Notes under the pieces: model-generated
The model's input: the letters and a program-made list of their open reading frames with translations, nothing else
Database searches by the model: none
Told to the model about the DNA's origin: nothing
Part shown: positions 1-7,669 of the stretch, one piece after another
How the letters are laid out: the number at the start of each line of letters is the position of its first letter
Numbering within the stretch: position 1 is the first letter of the stretch
Program-made: the position numbers and the translations under genes
Source of the DNA: CADCUY01 sp964242735
GTDB lineage: Bacteria > Actinomycetota > Actinomycetes > Actinomycetales > Quadrisphaeraceae
Assembly: GCA_964242735.1 (NCBI GenBank)
Contig: CAXTAK010000002.1
Coordinates: 186,001-250,000, forward strand
DNA length: 64,000 bases
Reading direction: 5' to 3'

Positions 1-448
1 TGTGCCCGGCGAGGTACTCCCCCGCCGAGCGGCCCTCCAGGACGCGCGCGGCGCCGGCGAAGAAGCGCAGCTGGTCCACCGAGGGGGGCAGCTCCTCCGC
101 GGCGGTCAGCGCGTGGGGCTTGCCGGTGTCGGAGCCCTCGAGCTCCACGAACTCGCCCGCGCGCGCCTCGAGGGAGTCGGCGATGCGCAGCAGGGCCAGC
201 TGGCGCTCCGCGGGCGTGGTCTCGCGCCAGGTCTCGAACGCGCGGGCCGCCGCGGCGTACGCGGTGTCGACGTCGGCCGCCGAGGCGACCGGGGCGGTGG
301 CCACGACCTGCCCGGTGGCGGGGTCGGTGACGTCGCTGGTCGCGCCAGCTGGCCCCGGCGCGCCGTCGGTCCACGCGCCGTCGACGAAGTGGCGCAGGCG
401 GCGGACGCCGCCCGGCCCGGGGGCGCTGCCCTGCTCGGTGGGGGTCAC
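1..448 (-). CDS. Aldehyde dehydrogenase, probably gamma-aminobutyraldehyde dehydrogenase (N-terminal part, cut by window edge)
   Basis: Only the first 149 residues are present; the gene runs off the start of the window. The reading frame is clear on the minus strand from a GTG preceded by a GGAGGA ribosome site 5 nt away. It shows the start of an NAD-dependent aldehyde dehydrogenase: a VDGAW segment near residue 22, DPATGQ at 42-47 and DTGKP at 107-111. The catalytic Cys and Glu lie outside the window. It is divergent from a class III aminotransferase 84 nt away. That pairing fits conversion of putrescine to 4-aminobutyraldehyde and then GABA. Family membership is solid; the substrate is inferred from context. 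Confidence 0.82.
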   Translation of the reverse strand, partial: MTPTEQGSAPGPGGVRRLRHFVDGAWTDGAPGPAGATSDVTDPATGQVVATAPVASAADVDTAYAAAARAFETWRETTPAERQLALLRIADSLEARAGEFVELEGSDTGKPHALTAAEELPPSVDQLRFFAGAARVLEGRSAGEYLAGH

Positions 449-532
449 GGGGTCCTCCGGGGCTGCGCCGGCGAGCGGCGTGACGGGCGGGTTCGGTGGG
501 ACACTAGCGACCGCAGCCGACAGGGGAGCCCG

Positions 533-1975
533 ATGACCGCCACACCGACCGACGTCCGCAGCCCCGGGGGCGCTCCCGACGGCACTCCCGGGGCCGGCCG
601 CACCCCGGCGGGCACGCCGCGCGCCCGCGCCGCCCGCGACCACCTGTGGGGTCACTTCACCCGCCACAGCGTCTACGAGCAGGGTGGCGCCGTCCCGGTG
701 ATCGTCTCCGGTGAGGGCGCCCGCATCACCGACGACGCCGGGCGCACCTACCTCGACGGGCTGTCGGGCCTGTTCGTCGTCCAGGCCGGGCACGGGCGGC
801 GGGAGCTGGCGGAGGCGGCCGCGCGGCAGGCCGGGACCCTCGCGTTCTTCCCGCTGTGGTCCTACGCCACGCCCCCGGCGATCGACCTCGCCGAGCGGCT
901 CGCCGCCCACGCCCCCGGCGACCTGAACAGGGTCTTCTTCACCACCGGCGGCGGTGAGGCGGTGGAGACGGCGTGGAAGCTGGCGAAGCAGTACTTCAAG
1001 CTCACCGGCCGACCGATGAAGACCAAGGTCATCAGCCGGGCCGTGGCGTACCACGGCACCACGCAGGGGGCGCTGAGCATCACCGGCATCCCGAGCGCGA
1101 AGGCGGTCTTCGAGCCCCTGGTGCCCGGGACCTCCCGGGTGCCCAACACCAACCAGTACCGGGCCCCGGAGCACCTGCGGGACGACCCGAAGGCGTTCGG
1201 GCGGTGGGCGGCGGACCGCATCGAGGAGGCGATCCTCTTCGAGGGCGCCGACACCGTCGCCGCGGTCTTCCTGGAGCCGGTGCAGAACTCCGGCGGGTGC
1301 TTCCCCCCGCCGCCGGGGTACTTCGAGCGGGTGCGCCAGATCTGCGACGAGCACGACGTGCTGCTGGTCTCGGACGAGGTGATCTGTGCGTTCGGGCGCG
1401 TCGGGTCGATCTTCGCGTGCGACGACCTCGGCTACGTGCCCGACATGATCACCTGCGCCAAGGGCATGACGTCGGGGTACTCCCCCATCGGTGCGTGCAT
1501 GGTCAGCGACAGGATCTTCGAGCCGTTCCGGCACGGCAGCACCGTCTTCGCCCACGGGTACACCTTCGGGGGGCACCCGGTCTCGGCGGCGGTGGCGATG
1601 GCGAACCTCGACGTCTTCGAGCGGGAGGGGCTGACCGACCGGGTCAGGGCGCAGGCGCCGGCGTTCCGCGCGACCCTGGAGAAGCTGCTCGACCTGCCGA
1701 TCGTCGGCGACGTCCGCGGGGAAGGCTTCTTCTACGGCATCGAGCTGGTCAAGGACAAGGCCACCCGCGAGACCTTCGACGCGGACGAGTCCGAGCGGCT
1801 GCTGCGCGGGTTCCTCTCCACGGCGCTGTTCGAGGAGGGGTTGTACTGCCGCGCCGACGACCGCGGCGACCCCGTCATCCAGCTCGCCCCGCCGCTGATC
1901 TGCGGGCAGGAGGAGTTCGACGAGATCGAGCAGGTTCTGCGCTCGGTGCTGACCCGCGCGCAGGAGCTGCTCTGA
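533..1975 (+). CDS. Class III PLP-dependent aminotransferase (putrescine/polyamine:pyruvate type)
   Basis: 480 aa from an ATG with GGGGAG just upstream. This is a fold-type I aminotransferase: TTGGGEAVETA phosphate-binding region at 137-147, DE pair at 281-282, PLP-binding Lys at 310 within TCAKGMTSGYSP, and a GYTFGGHP segment near 343-350. The family moves an amino group from an omega-amine (putrescine, cadaverine, beta-alanine-like amines) to pyruvate or 2-oxoglutarate. It is divergent from the aldehyde dehydrogenase that would oxidise its aldehyde product, so putrescine catabolism is the favoured role. The stop overlaps the next gene by 4 nt (CTGA). Substrate assignment is inference; the aminotransferase call is certain. 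Confidence 0.88.
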   Translation: MTATPTDVRSPGGAPDGTPGAGRTPAGTPRARAARDHLWGHFTRHSVYEQGGAVPVIVSGEGARITDDAGRTYLDGLSGLFVVQAGHGRRELAEAAARQAGTLAFFPLWSYATPPAIDLAERLAAHAPGDLNRVFFTTGGGEAVETAWKLAKQYFKLTGRPMKTKVISRAVAYHGTTQGALSITGIPSAKAVFEPLVPGTSRVPNTNQYRAPEHLRDDPKAFGRWAADRIEEAILFEGADTVAAVFLEPVQNSGGCFPPPPGYFERVRQICDEHDVLLVSDEVICAFGRVGSIFACDDLGYVPDMITCAKGMTSGYSPIGACMVSDRIFEPFRHGSTVFAHGYTFGGHPVSAAVAMANLDVFEREGLTDRVRAQAPAFRATLEKLLDLPIVGDVRGEGFFYGIELVKDKATRETFDADESERLLRGFLSTALFEEGLYCRADDRGDPVIQLAPPLICGQEEFDEIEQVLRSVLTRAQELL

Positions 1976-2379
1976 CAGCGCCGGTCGGGCTGACCGACGC
2001 CGCCACGACCTTCGTCACCGAGCGGCGCCTCGCGACGCTGACCACGCTGCGCCCCGACGGCACCGCGCACGTGGTGCCGGTGGGCTTCACGTGGGACGCC
2101 GGGGCCGGGGTCGCCCGCGTGACGATGCGCGCCGGCTCGCGGAAGGCCCGCAACACCACCGCAGCCGGGGGGAGCGCGCGCGCCGTGCTCTGCTCGGTGG
2201 AGGGGCGCCGGTGGATCACCCTGGAGGGCACCGCCGTCATCGACCACCAGCCCGGCGAGGTCGCCGAGGCGCTGCGCCGCTACGCGCTGCGCTACGAGCG
2301 CACGCCGGGCCACGACCCCGAGCGCGTCGTGCTGCGCCTGGCCGTCGACCGGGTGATGGCCAGCACCGACCTCCGCTGA
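1972..2379 (+). CDS. PPOX-class, probably F420-dependent, split beta-barrel oxidoreductase (CTG start proposed)
   Basis: About 135 aa, matching the length of the pyridoxamine-phosphate-oxidase-like F420 enzymes. The LATLTTLRPDGTAHVVPVGF stretch near the N-terminus and the RKARNT segment are characteristic. No ATG, GTG or TTG occurs in frame between the upstream stop and the conserved LTDAATTFV region. An in-frame CTG at 1972 lies 5 nt after AGGAG and overlaps the aminotransferase stop as CTGA, so coupled initiation at CTG is the simplest model. A CTG at 1990 is the alternative. Substrate unknown. F420 use is plausible because cofC is present in this window. Confidence 0.72.
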   Translation: MTAPVGLTDAATTFVTERRLATLTTLRPDGTAHVVPVGFTWDAGAGVARVTMRAGSRKARNTTAAGGSARAVLCSVEGRRWITLEGTAVIDHQPGEVAEALRRYALRYERTPGHDPERVVLRLAVDRVMASTDLR

Positions 2380-2395
2380 GGCCGCCCGTCCCAGC

Positions 2396-2460
2396 GCGCA
2401 CTCGTGGGGGCGAGCGGGCGCTGCGGGCCCCGCAGCGCCCGCTCGCCCCCACGAGTGCGC
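2396..2460. terminator. Perfect 65-nt palindrome (32-bp arms), bidirectional terminator-like
   Basis: Arms 2396-2427 and 2429-2460 are exact reverse complements around a single central base at 2428. It lies 16 nt after the stop of the F420-type gene and, once the false gap is closed, 8 nt after the stop of the convergent DivIVA-like gene. It is therefore placed as a shared terminator. The arms are far longer than usual, there is no U-tract, and the assembly breaks at its right arm. Confidence 0.7.
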
Positions 2461-2492
2461 GGAGGAGCTCAGTCGACGGCGACGAGCACCTC

Positions 2493-2592
2493 NNNNNNNN
2501 NNNNNNNNNNNNNNNNNNNNNNNNNNNNNNNNNNNNNNNNNNNNNNNNNNNNNNNNNNNNNNNNNNNNNNNNNNNNNNNNNNNNNNNNNNNN
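2493..2592. other. Scaffold gap of 100 N between overlapping contig ends
   Basis: The 55 bases before the gap (2438-2492) are identical to the 55 bases after it (2593-2647). Such an overlap at the joint is typical of de Bruijn assemblers run with k=55. The gap probably contains no missing sequence, and the real chromosome has this segment once. The copy before the gap repeats the last codons of the DivIVA-like gene. Confidence 0.85.
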
Positions 2593-2623
2593 CCCGCTCG
2601 CCCCCACGAGTGCGCGGAGGAGC

Positions 2624-3217
2624 TCAGTCGACGGCGACGAGCACCTCCACGGCCCGGTCGAAGAACGCGTCGACCTGGTGCTCGTCGTACCCCGACCGCC
2701 CGCGGCGGGAGCGGAAGACCGCGCGCCGCAGGTCCTCCGGGGCGACCGGGAGCCCCCCGGAGAGGTACCCCTGCAGCCGCTGGCACAGCTCGTCGACGTC
2801 GTGGGGGTCGTAGGCCAGGGCCAGTCCGCTCGCCCGCGAGAAGCGGTCGCCCGCGGCCCGCGCCAGCCGGCCCTCCAGGGTCGAGGCGCGGCGCGCCACC
2901 TGCTCCATCGCCCGGTCCACCCCGAGGCGGCCCCGCAGCGCGTCGGACTCGCGGCGGGCGAAGGCGTCCTCCATGCGGTCCAGGGCGCCGTCGACCTGCT
3001 CGACGTCGAAGCCGTTCAGCACCAGGTCGAAACCGACCTGGCGGATGTCGCGGCTGGTCAGGGCCGGGCCGATCAGCGGGGTGCCGCGGGGCTGCGGCGC
3101 CGCCGGCGCGCTCTGCTCGTAGGCGCGTCGGGCGCGGTCGAAGAAGTCCTCGACCTGGGCGACCGCGTAGCCGCGTCGCACCCGTCCGGTGCGGCGGAAG
3201 GTGGCGTGGGGGCTCAC
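2624..3217 (-). CDS. DivIVA-domain-repeat protein
   Basis: 197 aa from GTG. The protein is made of short repeats of the DivIVA-type motif (hydrophobic-G-Y/F-D-x-x-x-V-D-x-x-hydrophobic): GYAVAQVEDFFDRA near residue 19, GFDVEQVDGALDRM near 73, a weaker AYDPHDVDELCQRL near 134 and GYDEHQVDAFFDRA near 178. Actinobacterial proteins with such repeats are usually small and cytoplasmic, and their function is poorly defined. A link to polar growth or cell-wall organisation is by analogy to DivIVA/Wag31 only. It follows rlmN by 54 nt and probably ends the rpsB-rlmN transcription unit. Its last codons are duplicated before the adjacent N gap as an assembly artefact. Confidence 0.8.
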   Translation of the reverse strand: MSPHATFRRTGRVRRGYAVAQVEDFFDRARRAYEQSAPAAPQPRGTPLIGPALTSRDIRQVGFDLVLNGFDVEQVDGALDRMEDAFARRESDALRGRLGVDRAMEQVARRASTLEGRLARAAGDRFSRASGLALAYDPHDVDELCQRLQGYLSGGLPVAPEDLRRAVFRSRRGRSGYDEHQVDAFFDRAVEVLVAVD

Positions 3218-3271
3218 GGGGCGATGGTGCCAGCGCCGGGCACCCCGGGAGGGCGTTTCGGGGGGCGCGCC

Positions 3272-4420
3272 TCAGGTCGTCGCGGCGAGCTGGCCGCAGG
3301 CCCCGTCGATGTCACGGCCGCGCGTGTCGCGCACGGTGGTGGGGATGCCGTGAGAGCGCAACCGGTCGACGAACTGCTCCTCCACGGCCGGCTCGCTCGC
3401 GGTCCACTTCGAGCCCGGTGTGGGGTTCAGGGGGATGGGGTTGACGTGCACCCAGCCCCGGCCCCGCCGGTCGAGCTCCTCGCCGAGCAGGTCGGCCCGC
3501 CAGGCGTGGTCGTTGACGTCCCGGATCAGCGCGTACTCGATGCTGACCCGCCGGCCGGTGGTCTCGAAGTACCGGTGGGACGCGTCGAGGACGTCCTTGA
3601 CGGCGTACCGGGAGTTCAGGGGCACCAGCTCATCGCGCAGCGCGTCGTCCGGGGCGTGCAGCGACAGCGCCAGGGTGACCGGCAGACCCTCGGCGGCGAG
3701 GCGGTCGATGGCCGGGACCAGGCCCACCGTCGAGACGGTGATGCCGCGCGCGGACATCCCGAACCCGTCGGGGGCGGGGTCGACCATGCGGCGCACCGCC
3801 GCCACCGCCGACCGGTAGTTGGCCAGGGCCTCGCCCATGCCCATGAAGACGACGTTGCCGACCCTGCCCCCGCCGGCGGCGCCCAGGGACCGGGAGGCCG
3901 CCGCGACCTGCTCGACGATCTCGGCGGTGGAGAGGTTGCGGGTCAGGCCGTTCTGGCCGGTGGCGCAGAACGGGCAGGCCATGCCGCACCCGGCCTGGGA
4001 GGAGACGCACAGGGTGGTGCGACCGGTGTAGTGCATCAGCACGCTCTCGATGAGCGCGCCGTCGAACAGTCGCCACACCGTCTTGACGGTGGCCCCGCCG
4101 TCGCCCTCGCGGACCGTGACGGGGGTGAGCAGCTGGGGCAGCAGCGCCGCTGCGGTCCGTTCCCGCTCGGCGGCTGGCAGGTCGGTCATCGCGGCCGGCT
4201 CGACGGTCTGGCGGGCGAAGTAGTGGCGGGCCACCTGCTTGACGCGGTAGGCCGGCATCCCCAGCTCCGCGGCGGCGGTGGCGCGCTCGCCCGGGTCGAG
4301 GTCCGCGAGGTGCTGCGGCGGCTTCGCGCGGCGGGGGGCGCGCAGCGTCGGCGTGGGCAGCATCGTCGGTGGAGGGGTCGTGGGGGTGCTGGCGGTCGGG
4401 GCGGTGGTGGGTGCGGTCAT
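3272..4420 (-). CDS. rlmN: Dual-specificity 23S rRNA/tRNA methyltransferase RlmN
   Basis: 382 aa from ATG with a GGGGAGG ribosome site directly upstream. This radical SAM methylase makes 2-methyladenosine at A2503 of 23S rRNA and A37 of some tRNAs. The SAM-cluster cysteines C145, C149 and C152 are in the CGMACPFC motif, with the FMGMGEALANY segment following. The second essential Cys, which carries the methyl group, is at 375 in DIDGACGQL. The first 30 residues are a Thr/Pro-rich extension beyond the usual N-terminus. It sits downstream of cdsA in the translation-linked rpsB cluster, as in many actinobacteria. Confidence 0.95.
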   Translation of the reverse strand: MTAPTTAPTASTPTTPPPTMLPTPTLRAPRRAKPPQHLADLDPGERATAAAELGMPAYRVKQVARHYFARQTVEPAAMTDLPAAERERTAAALLPQLLTPVTVREGDGGATVKTVWRLFDGALIESVLMHYTGRTTLCVSSQAGCGMACPFCATGQNGLTRNLSTAEIVEQVAAASRSLGAAGGGRVGNVVFMGMGEALANYRSAVAAVRRMVDPAPDGFGMSARGITVSTVGLVPAIDRLAAEGLPVTLALSLHAPDDALRDELVPLNSRYAVKDVLDASHRYFETTGRRVSIEYALIRDVNDHAWRADLLGEELDRRGRGWVHVNPIPLNPTPGSKWTASEPAVEEQFVDRLRSHGIPTTVRDTRGRDIDGACGQLAATT

Positions 4421-4478
4421 GGCCTCCCCATGGTCCCACGACGGCGCCGGTCCCACCCCGCCCACGACAGGGCGCTCC

Positions 4479-5348
4479 TCAAGCACCCACCGGCACGAGC
4501 GCGGCCAGGACCAGCCACACCACCGGCGCGCTGAGCAGCATCGAGTCGAGGCGGTCGAGGACCCCGCCGTGGCCGGGGATGAGCGAGCCCATGTCCTTGA
4601 TGCCCAGGTCGCGCTTGAGCACCGACTCCACCAGGTCACCGAGGGTCGCGGTGAGCACCGCGGCCACGCCCACGGCCGCACCCGCCCACCACGGGCCCCC
4701 CAGCACCAGGACCACCGCCGCGGTGCCGGCCACCAGGCAGAGCACCGCCGAGCCCACGAACCCCTCCCACGACTTCTTGGGGCTGACGGTCGGCGCCATC
4801 GGGTGTCGCCCGAACAGCACGCCCGCGACGTACCCGCCGACGTCGCTGGAGACCGAGAGCAGGACGAAGGTGAAGATGCGCCCCGCGCCGTCCGCCTCGC
4901 GGAGCATCAGCATCGTGAAGCCCGCCATCAGCGGCAGCCACAGGGTCACCAGCACCCCGGAGGTCACGTCACGCAGCACTGCCGCCGGGTCTCCCGAGCG
5001 GTCGGCGCGCTCGGGGGCGAGCAGTCGCCACAGGACCACCACGGTCCCGGTGGCCCCCACCGCGAGCAGCAGCCCCGGTGCGCCGACCGCGTACGTCAGC
5101 GGCAGGGCGATCGCCGTGCCGAGGAGCAGCGGGACCCGGGGCACCAGGTGCCGACGGGTGGCCAGGGCCTGGGAGAGCTCCCACACCGAGGCCAGGACCG
5201 CCACGGTCGCCAGGACCACGAAGCCCTGTCGCACCAGCAGCGAGGCCAGGAACACCCCGCCCATGGCGAGCCCGGTCCCGATGGCCACCGGCAGGTTGCG
5301 CCCCGCCCGCGAGGGGGGGCGACCGGGCGCCGTCGGCGACGTCGTCAC
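4479..5348 (-). CDS. cdsA: Phosphatidate cytidylyltransferase (CDP-diacylglycerol synthase)
   Basis: 289 aa integral membrane protein with about eight hydrophobic segments. It makes CDP-diacylglycerol from phosphatidic acid and CTP at the cytoplasmic membrane, the precursor for phosphatidylglycerol, cardiolipin and phosphatidylinositol. The family signature near the C-terminus is intact (S-x-x-KR-D...KD...PGHGG...DR-x-D), preceded by SDVGGYVAG and SPKKSWEG. Start: GTG at 5348 is 5 nt from GGAGGAGG. GTGs at 5351 and 5363 are also in frame but lie too close to, or within, that site. It sits between frr and rlmN in the rpsB cluster. Confidence 0.93.
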   Translation of the reverse strand: MTTSPTAPGRPPSRAGRNLPVAIGTGLAMGGVFLASLLVRQGFVVLATVAVLASVWELSQALATRRHLVPRVPLLLGTAIALPLTYAVGAPGLLLAVGATGTVVVLWRLLAPERADRSGDPAAVLRDVTSGVLVTLWLPLMAGFTMLMLREADGAGRIFTFVLLSVSSDVGGYVAGVLFGRHPMAPTVSPKKSWEGFVGSAVLCLVAGTAAVVLVLGGPWWAGAAVGVAAVLTATLGDLVESVLKRDLGIKDMGSLIPGHGGVLDRLDSMLLSAPVVWLVLAALVPVGA

Positions 5349-5395
5349 CACTGCCTCCTCCACCCGAGCACCGGCACCTGGTCACTGGCACCGGC

Positions 5396-5953
5396 TCAGA
5401 CGGTGAGGAGCTCCGTCTCCTTCTGCTTCAGCGCCTCGTCGATCAGCTCGACGTGGCGGTGCGTGACCTTCTCCAGCTCCTTCTCGGCGCGCACCACGTC
5501 GTCCTCGCCGGCCTCGCCGTCGTCCTTGATGCGGTCCAGCTCCTCCTTGGCGCGCCGGCGGGCGCCGCGCACCGAGATGCGGGCGTCCTCCGCTTTCGTG
5601 CGCGCGAGCTTGATGTAGTCCCTGCGCCGCTCCTCGGTGAGCTGCGGGAGGATGATCCGGATGACGTTGCCGTCGTTGCTCGGGTTCACGCCCATGTCGG
5701 AGGTGCGCAGGGCCTTCTCGACATCGGCCAGGCTCCCCCGGTCGTAGGGGGTGATCAGCACGGTGCGGGCCTCGGGGATCGCGATGGAGGCCAGCTGCTG
5801 CAGCGGTGTCGGGGCGCCGTAGTACTCCACCGACAGGCGCGCGAACAACCCCGGGTTGGCGCGGCCGGTGCGGATGAGGCCGAACTCCTCGCGGGCGGCA
5901 CCGACCGCCCGCTCCATCTTGTCCTCGGCCTCGAGGAGTGCGTCGTCGATCAC
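5396..5953 (-). CDS. frr: Ribosome recycling factor
   Basis: 185 aa, the standard family length. It splits post-termination ribosomes together with EF-G. Start GTG at 5953 has AAGGAG about 6 nt upstream and gives the usual N-terminus, IDDALLEAEDKMERAV. Also visible are RTGRANPGLF, the hinge-side segment YYGAPTPLQQLASI, and the C-terminal charged helix rich in Arg, Lys and Glu. The frame continues upstream, but those codons are not conserved. It is 22 nt from the end of pyrH, so the pair is almost certainly co-transcribed. Confidence 0.96.
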   Translation of the reverse strand: MIDDALLEAEDKMERAVGAAREEFGLIRTGRANPGLFARLSVEYYGAPTPLQQLASIAIPEARTVLITPYDRGSLADVEKALRTSDMGVNPSNDGNVIRIILPQLTEERRRDYIKLARTKAEDARISVRGARRRAKEELDRIKDDGEAGEDDVVRAEKELEKVTHRHVELIDEALKQKETELLTV

Positions 5954-5975
5954 CAGGTGCTCCTTCGTCGGGTCG

Positions 5976-6803
5976 TCAGGCTCGGCGGCCGCCGTGGACG
6001 AGGGTGCCGATCCTCTCACCCCTCAGGGCGGCGGGGACCCCGCCGGGACCCTCCATGCCGAAGACGACCATGGGCAGGGAGTTCTCCATGCACAGGCTGA
6101 AGGCGGCGGCGTCGACGACGGCGAGCCCCTGACGCAGGGCGTCGCGGTAGGTCACCTCGTCGAGGCGCCGGGCCGTGGGGTCGGTGCGCGGGTCGGCGGT
6201 GTACACCCCGTCGACGCCGTTCTTGGCCATCAGCACGCCGTCGGCGCGCACCTCCAGGGCGCGCTGGGCGGCGACGGTGTCGGTGGAGAAGAACGGGAGC
6301 CCCGCGCCGGCCCCGAAGATCACCACGCGGCCCTTCTCCAGGTGCCGGATGGCCCGGCGGGGCACGTACGGCTCGGCGACCTGCCCCATGGTGATCGCCG
6401 TCTGCACGCGGGTGTCGACCCCGGCCTGCTCGAGGAAGTCCTGCAGGGCCAGGCAGTTCATCACCGTGCCCAGCATCCCCATGTAGTCGGCGCGGGAGCG
6501 GTCCATGCCGCGCTGGGAGAGCTCCGCGCCGCGGAAGAAGTTGCCCCCGCCGACGACGATCGCGACCTGCAGGCCGTCGCGGACCCCGGTGGCGATCTCC
6601 TTGGCCACGCGGGCGACGACGTCGGGGTCCACCCCGACGCCGCCGCCCCCGAAGGTCTCCCCGGACAGCTTCAGCAGCACCCGCCCCCAGTGGCGGACGA
6701 CGTCCGCGCCGAGGCCTGTCTGCACCGTCTCCACGGTCAGCTCTGCGTCCGGGGTGGTCGGGGCGTCCGTGTCGAGCGCGGCGTCCGTGCCGGTCGTGCT
6801 CAC
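5976..6803 (-). CDS. pyrH: Uridylate kinase
   Basis: 275 aa amino-acid-kinase-fold enzyme that phosphorylates UMP to UDP in pyrimidine nucleotide synthesis. Motifs include KLSGETFGG, the glycine-rich VVGGGNFFRG loop, DYMGMLGTVMN, the FSTDTVAAQRA region and AKNGVDGVYTADPR. The N-terminus carries about 35 extra residues rich in Thr, Asp and Ala before the core. The GTG start overlaps the tsf stop by 4 nt (GTGA), so translation is probably coupled to elongation factor Ts. A shorter start would be possible but would lack this overlap. Confidence 0.95.
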   Translation of the reverse strand: MSTTGTDAALDTDAPTTPDAELTVETVQTGLGADVVRHWGRVLLKLSGETFGGGGVGVDPDVVARVAKEIATGVRDGLQVAIVVGGGNFFRGAELSQRGMDRSRADYMGMLGTVMNCLALQDFLEQAGVDTRVQTAITMGQVAEPYVPRRAIRHLEKGRVVIFGAGAGLPFFSTDTVAAQRALEVRADGVLMAKNGVDGVYTADPRTDPTARRLDEVTYRDALRQGLAVVDAAAFSLCMENSLPMVVFGMEGPGGVPAALRGERIGTLVHGGRRA

Positions 6804-7636
6804 GCGCCGACGCGGAACCGGGCGAAGCCGGTGACGGAGACCCCGGCGTCCTTGAGCACCTGCTCGACGCTGCGCTTGGGGTCCTTGGCGAACGCCTGCT
6901 CCAGCAGCACGTTCTCCTTGAAGAAGCCGGTCACCCGCCCCTCGATGATCCTGGGCAGGGCCTGCTCGGGCTTGCCCTCCTCGCGGGCGGTCTCCTCGGC
7001 GATGCGCCGCTCGGCGGCGACGACCTCCTCGGCGACCTCCGCGCGGGTCAGCACGGTCGGCGACAGGGCCGCGACGTGCATCGCGACGTCCCTCGCCACC
7101 GCGTCGGCCTGCGGCTCGGCGGTGTCCAGCGCGACCAGGACGCCGATCTGCGGCGGCAGGTCGGGGCTGGTGCGGTGCAGGTACAGGGCCACGTGCTCGC
7201 CCTCCACGCGCGCCACCCGGCGCACCTCGACCTTCTCGCCGATGGTGGCTCCGGTCTCGTCGATGACCTCCTGCAGGGTGCGCCCGTCGACCTGCGAGGC
7301 CAGGAGCCCCGCCGCCTCCGACGCCCCGGAGCTCACCGCGGCGTCGAGGACGCGGTTCGCCAGGGCCTGGAAGGTCTCGCCCTTCGCGACGAAGTCCGTC
7401 TCGCAGTTGACCTCGACGAGCGTGCCGACGCCGCCGTCGACCTGCGCGGCGACCAGGCCGTTGCTGGCGCTGCGCCCCTCGCGCTTGGTGACGCCACGCA
7501 GGCCCTTCACGCGCAGCACCTCGACGGCCTTGGCGCGGTCGCCGTCCGCCTCGTCGAGGGCCATCTTGACGTCGAGCATCCCGGCACCGGTCTGCTCGCG
7601 CAGGGCCTTGATGTCGGCGGTGGTGTAGTTCGCCAT
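6800..7636 (-). CDS. tsf: Elongation factor Ts
   Basis: 278 aa; exchanges GDP for GTP on EF-Tu. ATG at 7636 has GGGAGGT upstream. The N-terminal UBA-like domain contains IKALREQTGAGMLDVKMAL, followed by KGLRGVTKREGRSASNGLV and the NCETDFVAKGETF signature. The length agrees with actinobacterial EF-Ts. It is separated from rpsB by 33 nt and overlaps pyrH by 4 nt. The order rpsB-tsf-pyrH-frr is one of the most conserved bacterial clusters, which supports every member. Confidence 0.97.
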   Translation of the reverse strand: MANYTTADIKALREQTGAGMLDVKMALDEADGDRAKAVEVLRVKGLRGVTKREGRSASNGLVAAQVDGGVGTLVEVNCETDFVAKGETFQALANRVLDAAVSSGASEAAGLLASQVDGRTLQEVIDETGATIGEKVEVRRVARVEGEHVALYLHRTSPDLPPQIGVLVALDTAEPQADAVARDVAMHVAALSPTVLTRAEVAEEVVAAERRIAEETAREEGKPEQALPRIIEGRVTGFFKENVLLEQAFAKDPKRSVEQVLKDAGVSVTGFARFRVGA

Positions 7637-7669
7637 GGTGACCTCCCGGTCTGTCGGTGTTCGAGCAGC

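Noticed and set aside
120..536. Plus-strand open frame opposite the aldehyde dehydrogenase
   Set aside because: It is the antisense shadow of a clear dehydrogenase N-terminus and has no family features.
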